A stretch of 64,000 nucleotides of DNA, taken from [Pasteurella] aerogenes. GTDB lineage: Bacteria > Pseudomonadota > Gammaproteobacteria > Enterobacterales > Pasteurellaceae. The first letter of the stretch is position 1, and each line of letters begins with the position of its first letter. Positions 9,086-16,003 of this stretch are shown in pieces. The stretch is taken from positions 1,612,001 to 1,676,000 of the forward strand of contig LR134362.1 in NCBI GenBank assembly GCA_900637275.1, in the 5' to 3' direction. Both the position numbers and the translations under genes were made by a program. Under the pieces are notes generated by a model, which had not been told where the DNA came from, ran no database searches, and worked only from the letters and a program-made list of their open reading frames with translations.

Positions 9086-10627
9086 ATGAATTATACTCAG
9101 GCATTTTTAAAAAATTTTCTTGGCTCAAGCCCAGATTGGTATAAATTATCTATTGTCGCATTTTTGGTTATTAACCCTATCTTGTTCTTTGCTATTAGTC
9201 CTTTTGTAGCGGGGTGGGTGTTAGTTGCCGAATTTATTTTTACGCTGGCAATGGCGTTAAAATGTTATCCGCTGCAACCCGGTGGATTGTTGGCATTGGA
9301 AGCAGTTATCATCGGCATGACCCACCCCGAACATGTTAAAGCGGAAATCATGGCAAACTTTGAAGTCATCTTATTATTGATGTTCATGGTTGCCGGTATT
9401 TACTTTATGAAGCAGTTATTGTTGTTTGTCTTTACTAAATTACTCTTACAAATTCGCTCAAAACTTGTATTATCCCTTTCTTTTTGCTTAAGTGCGGCAT
9501 TTTTATCCGCCTTTTTAGATGCATTAACCGTTGTTGCGGTCATAATCAGTGTTGGAATGGGTTTTTACGGAGTTTATCATAAAGTGGCTTCTGGTAAGAA
9601 CTTTGACGATTCTGATGATATTAATGATGATAAATACATCGTTAATCGCAAGGAGACCCTCGAAGAATTCCGCGCCTTTTTACGTAGTTTGATGATGCAT
9701 GCATCGGTTGGGACAGCCTTGGGTGGTGTGATGACCATGGTGGGTGAACCGCAAAACCTAATTATTGCTGAACAAGCAAAATGGGGATTTGCAGAGTTCT
9801 TCTTTAGAATGTCGCCAGTAACGGTTCCTGTATTGATTTGCGGTGTGTTAACTTGTGTATTGGTGGAAAAATTCCACTTATTCGGTTATGGCGCCAAATT
9901 ACCGCGTCGAGTATGGGGAGTGTTGGCAAAATTTGACCGTAGCCGCGAAGAAAAAATGAATAAACAAGAACGTTTAAAATTAATCATTCAGGCGCTGGTT
10001 GGTATTTGGTTAATTATCGGTTTAGCATTCCATTTGGCAGCAGTTGGTTTAATCGGATTAACAATTATCATTTTCTGTACCTCACTATGTGGCGTCACCA
10101 GTGAACACGCATTAGGTAAAGCATTCCAAGAATCCTTGCCTTTTACTGCGCTTTTGGTGGTCTTTTTCTCCGTAGTGGCGGTGATTATCGATCAACATTT
10201 ATTTGCTCCGATTATCCACTTTGTGCTTTCTGCTGCAGAAAACGTACAATTACTGTTATTTTATATCTTTAATGGTGTGTTATCGGCAATTTCGGATAAC
10301 GTTTTCGTTGCCACCGTTTATATTAACGAAGCCAAAGCAGCGTTGGCAGCTGGTGCGATTTCTGCCCATCAATTTGAATTGTTGGCAGTTGCAATTAACA
10401 CCGGTACCAACTTACCATCTGTTGCCACCCCGAACGGACAAGCAGCGTTTTTATTCTTGCTTACTTCATCTTTAGCACCTCTCATTCGATTATCTTATGG
10501 TAGAATGGTGTACATGGCATTACCATACACTATCGTATTATCAATTATTGGTTTGCTTTCTGTTGAATTTATTTTACCATTTGCAACGGAGATCTTAGCC
10601 TCGCTAGGATTGATAATGCCGATATAA
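9086..10627 (+). CDS. nhaB: Na+/H+ antiporter NhaB
   Basis: A 513-residue inner-membrane antiporter with about 12 hydrophobic segments. The start NYTQAFLKNFLGSSPDWYK and the block FLSAFLDALTVVAVIISVGMGFYGVYHKVAS are typical of NhaB. Conserved charged residues in the second half (NGVLSAISDNVFVATVYINEAK) are present. NhaB expels sodium and helps pH balance. It is followed after 23 bases by dsbB, with which it appears to be cotranscribed. Confidence 0.96.
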   Translation: MNYTQAFLKNFLGSSPDWYKLSIVAFLVINPILFFAISPFVAGWVLVAEFIFTLAMALKCYPLQPGGLLALEAVIIGMTHPEHVKAEIMANFEVILLLMFMVAGIYFMKQLLLFVFTKLLLQIRSKLVLSLSFCLSAAFLSAFLDALTVVAVIISVGMGFYGVYHKVASGKNFDDSDDINDDKYIVNRKETLEEFRAFLRSLMMHASVGTALGGVMTMVGEPQNLIIAEQAKWGFAEFFFRMSPVTVPVLICGVLTCVLVEKFHLFGYGAKLPRRVWGVLAKFDRSREEKMNKQERLKLIIQALVGIWLIIGLAFHLAAVGLIGLTIIIFCTSLCGVTSEHALGKAFQESLPFTALLVVFFSVVAVIIDQHLFAPIIHFVLSAAENVQLLLFYIFNGVLSAISDNVFVATVYINEAKAALAAGAISAHQFELLAVAINTGTNLPSVATPNGQAAFLFLLTSSLAPLIRLSYGRMVYMALPYTIVLSIIGLLSVEFILPFATEILASLGLIMPI

Positions 10628-10650
10628 AATAACATCAATTAAAAGGAGAA

Positions 10651-11187
10651 ATGATGCTGAGTTATTTAAAAACGCTATCAACAAAAAGAATAGGATGGAT
10701 ACTACTACTGTTATCAGTATTCGCTTTGGAAGGCACTGCACTTTACTTTCAGCATGGTATGGCTTTAGCACCTTGCGTAATGTGCATTTATGAGCGCGTC
10801 GCGTTAATGGGGATTGGCTTTTCCGGTTTTCTCGGAATGTTATTCCCGCGTTTTAATGTCACCAGAATACTCGCATTATTAATCGGTTTGGGCAGTGCAA
10901 TCAAAGGCTTAACTTTAGCCTTACAACATTTGGATTACCAAATGAATCCGGGTCCTTGGAACCAATGCTCTACGGTAGCGGAATTCCCGCAAACTTTACC
11001 GTTGGATCAATGGTTCCCATCCATCTTTCAACCTTATGGCTCTTGCAGCGATAACGTGTGGGAATTTTTAGGGGTATCAATGGTACAATGGATCGTGGTG
11101 ATGTTTGCTTTTTACGTAGTGCTTTTCACATTGTTGTTAATCAGCCAATTCAAACGTAGTGCTACAAACCGTACTTTATTTAAATAA
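10651..11187 (+). CDS. dsbB: Disulfide bond formation protein DsbB
   Basis: A 178-residue membrane protein with four hydrophobic helices that reoxidises DsbA and passes electrons to quinone. The first redox pair is in the loop ALAPCVMCIYERVALMG (Cys-x-x-Cys about residues 42-45). The second periplasmic pair is represented by NQCSTV and GSCSDN. Two ATG codons in a row (10651, 10654) follow AAGGAG, and either could be used. It ends just before a strong terminator. Confidence 0.95.
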   Translation: MMLSYLKTLSTKRIGWILLLLSVFALEGTALYFQHGMALAPCVMCIYERVALMGIGFSGFLGMLFPRFNVTRILALLIGLGSAIKGLTLALQHLDYQMNPGPWNQCSTVAEFPQTLPLDQWFPSIFQPYGSCSDNVWEFLGVSMVQWIVVMFAFYVVLFTLLLISQFKRSATNRTLFK

Positions 11188-11200
11188 TCTTTCCTATGAT

Positions 11201-11239
11201 AAAAACCCCTTGTGGAAATATGTTTCACAAGGGGTTTTT
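11201..11239. terminator. Bidirectional terminator between dsbB and glyS
   Basis: AAAAACCCCTTGTG / CACAAGGGGTTTTT stem with an 11-base loop. It gives T runs on both strands and lies between convergent genes. Its core recurs in the purA terminator near 40.55 kb. Confidence 0.9.
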
Positions 11240-11300
11240 ATTACTCAAATATACAATTTAAAAATAGAAGTGAGCTTAGCTGCTTCTATTTTTCATCACC

Positions 11301-13370
11301 TTATTGCAACAGCGAAATATCCGCCACTTGTAAGAACAAGTTTTGTAAGCGGCTTAAAATTGCTAAACGATTTAAGCGCAATTTCGGCTCTTCAGCATTC
11401 ACCATGACTTTATCAAAGAAGTTATCCACTACTTCACGCAAATTTGCCAAACGAACTAACGCTGTTTGATAATCCCCTTTTGCAAATAATGGTGCAAGCT
11501 CTGCTTGTAACATAATCACTTGTTCGGCAAGAGCTTTTTCTTCCGGTTCTACGAGTAAAGTGCGGTCAATTTCTGATGAGATTTCACCTTCCGCTTTAGC
11601 AAGAATATTGCCTACACGTTTATTCGCTGCCGCCAATGCTTCTGCACTGTCTAACGTGCGGAAATGCGACACCGCACGCACACGAGCATCAAAATCTGCC
11701 GGGCGAGTTGGACGGCGAGCAAGTACCGCTTGGATAACGTCCACCGCAATGCCTTCATCTTGATACCACGCACGGAAACGACCGAGCATAAAGTCCACCA
11801 CGTCTTCAACCACATTCGCATTGGTTAATTTATCGCCGAAAAGAGCGGTCGATTTTTTCACGATTTCTGCAAGATCAAGTGGTAAGTTTTTCTCCACGAT
11901 AATACGCAATGCCCCTAATGCCGCACGACGTAGGGCGAATGGGTCTGCACTGCCTTTTGGTGCTTGACCGATACCGAAAATCCCTGTGAGTGTGTCGAAT
12001 TTATCTGCTAACGCAACAGAACTTGCCACCAACGATTTCGGCAATTCATCGCCAGCAAAGCGTGGCATATATTGCTCGTTCAATGCGACTGCCACTTCTT
12101 CATCTTCACCGTCGTGACGAGCATAGTGCATACCCATTACGCCTTGCGTGTCGGTGAACTCGAACACCATATTGGTCATTAAGTCACATTTTGACAGCAA
12201 GCCTGCACGTTCTGCTTTCGCTTTGTCTGCACCAATTTGGCTGGCAATTTCGCCTGCTAACGCCTGAATACGTTTGGTTTTGTCTAACAACGTGCCTAAT
12301 TGTTGTTGGAACAACACGGTTTCAAGGCGTGGTAACTGGTCTTCTAAACGCTGTTTTAAGTCAGTTTTGAAGAAGAATTCTGCGTCCGTCAAACGTGGAC
12401 GAACCACTTTTTCGTTCCCTTCGATGATTTTACTTGGATCTTCAGGGTTGATGTTCGACACAAAGATAAAGTGCGGTAATAATTTGCCGTCTTTATCATA
12501 GATCGGGAAGTATTTTTGGTCGCCTTTCATCGTGTAAACTAAGGCTTCCGCAGGCACAGCAAGGAAACGTTCTTCAAATTTCGCCGCTAACACGTTCGGA
12601 TATTCCACCAATGAAGTAACTTCGTCCAGTAAATCTTCTTCGATGTCCGCCACGCCACCTAAAGTGGTCGCTTTTTCTTGGGCTTTTGCAAGAATTAACG
12701 CTTTACGCTCGTTGAAGTCCGCAACCACTGAGCCTTTTTCTTTCAATAACGCAGGGTATTGATCGGCGTGCGAAATTTGGAATTCACGCTCGCCTAAGAA
12801 ACGGTGACCACGAATAGTCGTGCCACTTGCAATACCTAAAATTTCGCCTTCAATCAGCTCATCGCCCAACAATAAGGTCACCGTGTGAACAGGACGCACG
12901 AACTGCTCGGTTTTATCGCCCCAACGCATTGTTTTCGGGATAGGTAATTTCGCCAACGCATTGCTAATCATACCGACTAACAAGTTTTTGGTCGGCTGAC
13001 CTTCAATCACCGCACGGTGAACCAGCCATTCGCCTTTATCGGTAGCAATACGCTCCGCCTGCTCAACGGTAATACCACAGCCTTTCGCCCAGCCTTCCGC
13101 CGCTTTGGTTGGCTTACCTTCCGCATCAAACGCAGCCGACACCGCCGGACCACGTTTTTCCACTTCTTTGCTTGGCTGACTAGTCGCAAGCCCCAATACT
13201 TTCACCGCTAAACGGCGAGGTGCTGCAAACCATTCCACTTTGTCAAAGCTCAAACCCGCTTGGTTTAATTCCGCTTCAACATTCTCCGCAAATGCAGTCG
13301 CTAATTTTTTGAGTGCCTTCGGTGGCAACTCTTCTGTGCCGATCTCGGCGAGGAAGTTTTGTGTTGTCAT
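11301..13370 (-). CDS. glyS: Glycyl-tRNA synthetase beta subunit
   Basis: This 689-residue subunit of the alpha2-beta2 bacterial GlyRS binds tRNA-Gly. The start TTQNFLAEIGTEELPPKALKKL, the block MRWGDKTEQFVRPVHTVTLLLGD and the HD-like ARHDGEDEEVAVALNEQYMPRF are family marks. Length matches E. coli (689). It is the last gene of the glyQ-to-glyS run. Four features, a GST, a glutaredoxin-like gene, an orphan ORF and a double hairpin, separate it from its partner glyQ, so it probably needs readthrough or its own promoter. Confidence 0.97.
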   Translation of the reverse strand: MTTQNFLAEIGTEELPPKALKKLATAFAENVEAELNQAGLSFDKVEWFAAPRRLAVKVLGLATSQPSKEVEKRGPAVSAAFDAEGKPTKAAEGWAKGCGITVEQAERIATDKGEWLVHRAVIEGQPTKNLLVGMISNALAKLPIPKTMRWGDKTEQFVRPVHTVTLLLGDELIEGEILGIASGTTIRGHRFLGEREFQISHADQYPALLKEKGSVVADFNERKALILAKAQEKATTLGGVADIEEDLLDEVTSLVEYPNVLAAKFEERFLAVPAEALVYTMKGDQKYFPIYDKDGKLLPHFIFVSNINPEDPSKIIEGNEKVVRPRLTDAEFFFKTDLKQRLEDQLPRLETVLFQQQLGTLLDKTKRIQALAGEIASQIGADKAKAERAGLLSKCDLMTNMVFEFTDTQGVMGMHYARHDGEDEEVAVALNEQYMPRFAGDELPKSLVASSVALADKFDTLTGIFGIGQAPKGSADPFALRRAALGALRIIVEKNLPLDLAEIVKKSTALFGDKLTNANVVEDVVDFMLGRFRAWYQDEGIAVDVIQAVLARRPTRPADFDARVRAVSHFRTLDSAEALAAANKRVGNILAKAEGEISSEIDRTLLVEPEEKALAEQVIMLQAELAPLFAKGDYQTALVRLANLREVVDNFFDKVMVNAEEPKLRLNRLAILSRLQNLFLQVADISLLQ

Positions 13371-13383
13371 TTTTTTATCTCAT

Positions 13384-13445
13384 TGTAGGGTGCGTTTTAA
13401 CGCACCGTTTGATTTTAAAATTTGTAGTGCGTTTATTACGCACGC
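13384..13445. repeat. REP-like double hairpin upstream of glyS
   Basis: Two related dyads lie in tandem. The first is GGTGCGTTTTAACGCACC (13389-13406), a perfect palindrome preceded by TGTAG. The second is GTGCGT/ACGCAC (13427-13443) with a 5-base loop, again preceded by TTGTAG. Paired GTGCGTT-type palindromes after GTAG resemble the intergenic REP/MITE-like elements scattered in many proteobacteria. Only this copy is in the window. Confidence 0.55.
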
Positions 13446-13452
13446 TATGAAA

Positions 13453-13842
13453 CTAACTTAAATCCCAAACGGTAATATGTAATAATGTTTCTGGATTTAA
13501 GCTTCTAAATAATGCTAAATTCCTAAATGTTAATGGTGGATCATAATCATCATTTATCTCAATATTTTCATTTTCAATCATAATTCGAGAACTTAAAGCT
13601 TTTTGCGGTGAATTTTTCGATAACCAATCGCGAATTTCTTTGCAAGGAATTTCATAAATATTTGGATAAAAATGCTTCTCTTTGATTAATTTACATCTAT
13701 TCTCTTCGTGAAGTTTTAGAATCCAATCAATTTCCCCAACATCGACTTTCCAAGCAGTAAAAACTCTATCTTTTAGATCGAGATATTTACCGTCTATTAG
13801 CTCATCATCAGCTAGTGAAATTAATATCGAGAAACCTAACAT
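13453..13842 (-). CDS. Hypothetical protein, 129 aa, between glyS and the glutaredoxin-like gene
   Basis: I do not recognise this protein. It is 129 residues long, acidic, without a signal peptide or clear membrane helix, and with no motif I can name. The strong ribosome site GAGGAGGG lies just before ATG 13842, so it is likely translated. It has no uptake word and its codons are visibly AT-rich next to those of glyS. It lies on the operon strand between a double hairpin downstream and a 195-base non-coding stretch upstream. A small immunity-type or stress protein is possible, but nothing in the sequence proves a function. Confidence 0.7.
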   Translation of the reverse strand: MLGFSILISLADDELIDGKYLDLKDRVFTAWKVDVGEIDWILKLHEENRCKLIKEKHFYPNIYEIPCKEIRDWLSKNSPQKALSSRIMIENENIEINDDYDPPLTFRNLALFRSLNPETLLHITVWDLS

Positions 13843-13862
13843 TTACCCTCCTCAAGTTTGTA

Positions 13863-13880
13863 CCCATATTAACGTATGGG
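13863..13880. repeat. Hairpin CCCATA/TATGGG in the 13843-14037 gap
   Basis: CCCATA (13863-13868) and TATGGG (13875-13880) form a 6-bp stem 20 bases upstream of the orphan ORF. A 12-base near-palindrome, CTAACACGTTAG, lies further upstream (about 13899-13910). I see no gene in this stretch. Confidence 0.4.
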
Positions 13881-14037
13881 ATGAAGCATCGTGCGGTGGC
13901 TCAGTAACCTAACACGTTAGTGCTGGTATTAACGCTCTCACTCCGTTTTCACTTCTGTCATAACTTACACTCTGCGTCTGTTTGTGTTAAACGTAGTTTT
14001 TGCGAAAGTATTTTAAGATCTCTCGAATAGGGTTGCA

Positions 14038-14301
14038 TTATTTCGCTAAAATATCTTCCAACTCCGTCAAATCCAAAATCACCTTATCCCCATCAACCAA
14101 AGCAGGCACGCCAATATATCCATTTGCTTTAACTGACTCAAAAGCGGGATGGCTATCACGCAGTTTTAAAAAAGCTTTTAAATTTGCGCCGCCTGTTGTC
14201 ATTTCGCGTTCTTCGTAATCAATACCAAGACGTTTTAATTCAGCAACAAAAGGCGGTGTATCCGGACACCAGTGAGCAAAATATAAAATAGGTTTTGCCA
14301 T
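14038..14301 (-). CDS. Glutaredoxin-like / thioredoxin-fold small protein
   Basis: An 87-residue protein with a thioredoxin fold start ILYFAHWCPDTPPFVAELKRLGIDYEER. The Cys-Pro-Asp-Thr motif (Cys12) has only one cysteine, so a monothiol or non-redox role is likely. The conserved cis-proline segment GYIGVPALVDGDKVIL is present. It lies 37 bases downstream of the GST gene and probably shares its transcript. It could handle glutathione-linked thiol chemistry with that GST; this is inference from position. Confidence 0.75.
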   Translation of the reverse strand: MAKPILYFAHWCPDTPPFVAELKRLGIDYEEREMTTGGANLKAFLKLRDSHPAFESVKANGYIGVPALVDGDKVILDLTELEDILAK

Positions 14302-14338
14302 TTCTACCTCAAAATTATCTAAAAAAATGACCGCACTT

Positions 14339-14956
14339 TTATAAGGTTGGTTGGGTCGCTTTTAAAAACGGGTATTTTTCATTCATCATTGCCGCCCAAG
14401 CGGTCAGATTTGGGAAATCTTTTGCTAAATCATAGCCTGTATTATCTGGGCGGAACTGCCACCAATCAATTAAGCAAACGGCGGTTAATGTGCTGATATT
14501 TAATTCATCGCCAAATTCTGCCAGCTTTTCTTCAAGTTGTTTAAAGCTACGAATATTCCGATCCATCAACTGCTGATGACGAGCTTTCCACCACTCATTT
14601 TCTGGGCGAAAACGGCGTTCAGTGACAATGGTTGGCGTGGTATTTTCCAAAATACCTTCGACCAATGCATGCAAACTTAATACACGCCAACGCTTTTCGT
14701 CTTTTGGAAATAATGTTGGTTGTGAACCCATTTCATCTAAATACTGGCTGATTAGAAAACTCCCAAACAGCCATTCACCGTTTTCCATTTGTAACGCAGG
14801 AATACGCCCTAATGGATTATCTTTGTTATGTGGCGAGTCGGGATCAAATGAGTTGGTAATCCGCAACATCTCCACTTGATTTTCCAGTTGATGATATTTC
14901 AATGTCGCTACCGCTTTGCGTGCGAACGAACTCGTTGTTGAATACCAAAGTTTCAT
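14339..14956 (-). CDS. Glutathione S-transferase family protein
   Basis: A 205-residue GST. The N-terminal thioredoxin-like domain runs KLWYSTTSSFARKAVATLKYHQLENQVEML, with NPLGRIPALQMENGEWLFGSFLISQYLDEM as the proline and glutathione-binding loop. The helical C-terminal domain follows from about residue 85. The serine-rich start (TTSSFARK) suggests a Ser-type or YfcG/YibF-like enzyme. It begins 15 bases after glyQ and is likely cotranscribed with it. The substrate is unknown. Confidence 0.85.
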   Translation of the reverse strand: MKLWYSTTSSFARKAVATLKYHQLENQVEMLRITNSFDPDSPHNKDNPLGRIPALQMENGEWLFGSFLISQYLDEMGSQPTLFPKDEKRWRVLSLHALVEGILENTTPTIVTERRFRPENEWWKARHQQLMDRNIRSFKQLEEKLAEFGDELNISTLTAVCLIDWWQFRPDNTGYDLAKDFPNLTAWAAMMNEKYPFLKATQPTL

Positions 14957-14971
14957 TTTCTCCCTCCTTTC

Positions 14972-15880
14972 TTATTTTTTACAACCCGGGAACCCCAACG
15001 CTTCACGACTTGCATAGTACGCTTCCGCCACGCCTTTAGTTAAGGTACGAATGCGTAAAATGTAGCGTTGGCGTTCGGTGACAGAGATCGCTTTGCGTGC
15101 GTCAAGTAAGTTAAAGCTGTGTGCCGCTTTTAAGATACGCTCGTAAGCTGGCAACGGTAACGGTTTTTCTAATGCCAATAATTCTTGCGCTTCTTTTTCG
15201 TATTGATCGAAACAGTAGAATAAGAAATCCGTATTCGCATATTCAAAGTTGTAAGTCGATTGTTCCACTTCGTTTTGGTGGAACACATCACCGTAGGTGG
15301 TTTTGCCAAGCGGACCGTCCGACCAAACAAGATCGTACACGCTATCCACGCCTTGAATGTACATTGCTAAACGCTCTAAACCGTAAGTGATCTCGCCTGT
15401 CACTGGTTTACACTCTAAACCGCCCACTTGTTGGAAGTAAGTAAATTGAGTGACTTCCATCCCGTTTAGCCACACTTCCCAACCTAAGCCCCACGCGCCT
15501 AACGTTGGGTTTTCCCAGTTGTCTTCCACAAAGCGAATGTCGTTTTGCGTTGGGTCGAAGCCTAACATTTTCAGGCTGTCTAAATAGAGTTCTTGAATGT
15601 TATCCGGTGACGGTTTGATCACCACTTGGAATTGATAGTAGTGTTGTAAACGGTTCGGATTTTCGCCATAGCGACCGTCAGTCGGACGGCGTGAAGGCTG
15701 AACGTAAGCAAACGCCATCGGCTCCGGACCTAAAGCACGCAAACAAGTCATCGGGTGAGATGTACCCGCCCCCACTTCCATATCAAAGGGTTGTACCACG
15801 GTACAACCTTGCGTTGCCCAATAATCTTGAAGCGCCAAAATCATCCCTTGAAAGGTTTTTACATTAAATTTCGCTGTCAT
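14972..15880 (-). CDS. glyQ: Glycyl-tRNA synthetase alpha subunit
   Basis: A 302-residue catalytic subunit of the heterotetrameric GlyRS. It carries the class II motifs TFQGMILALQDYWATQGC, VGAGTSHPMT and the late block GLERLAMYIQGVDSVYDLVW. Length matches H. influenzae and E. coli. The frame is open further upstream, to 15919, but a -10 box lies at 15918-15923, so the start of transcription would be near 15911. I therefore start at ATG 15880, giving MTAKFNVKTF; an ATG at 15889 is the main alternative. Confidence 0.96.
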   Translation of the reverse strand: MTAKFNVKTFQGMILALQDYWATQGCTVVQPFDMEVGAGTSHPMTCLRALGPEPMAFAYVQPSRRPTDGRYGENPNRLQHYYQFQVVIKPSPDNIQELYLDSLKMLGFDPTQNDIRFVEDNWENPTLGAWGLGWEVWLNGMEVTQFTYFQQVGGLECKPVTGEITYGLERLAMYIQGVDSVYDLVWSDGPLGKTTYGDVFHQNEVEQSTYNFEYANTDFLFYCFDQYEKEAQELLALEKPLPLPAYERILKAAHSFNLLDARKAISVTERQRYILRIRTLTKGVAEAYYASREALGFPGCKK

Positions 15881-15917
15881 ATTCTTCATTCTTAAAAAGT
15901 TAAACAAAAAGTGAGCC

Positions 15918-15923
15918 ATTATA
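15918..15923 (-). promoter_or_regulatory. Probable -10 box of the glyQ transcript
   Basis: TATAAT on the minus strand, 38 bases upstream of the chosen glyQ start. The -35 region (TGGGCG at 15941-15946) is poor. Confidence 0.5.
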
Positions 15924-16003
15924 GCCTAAATTCAGCACTTCGCCCACCGTTAGACAAGGAAAAGTGCGGTGATTTTTTTCACTATTTTTCAAGAAGATGG
16001 CGA

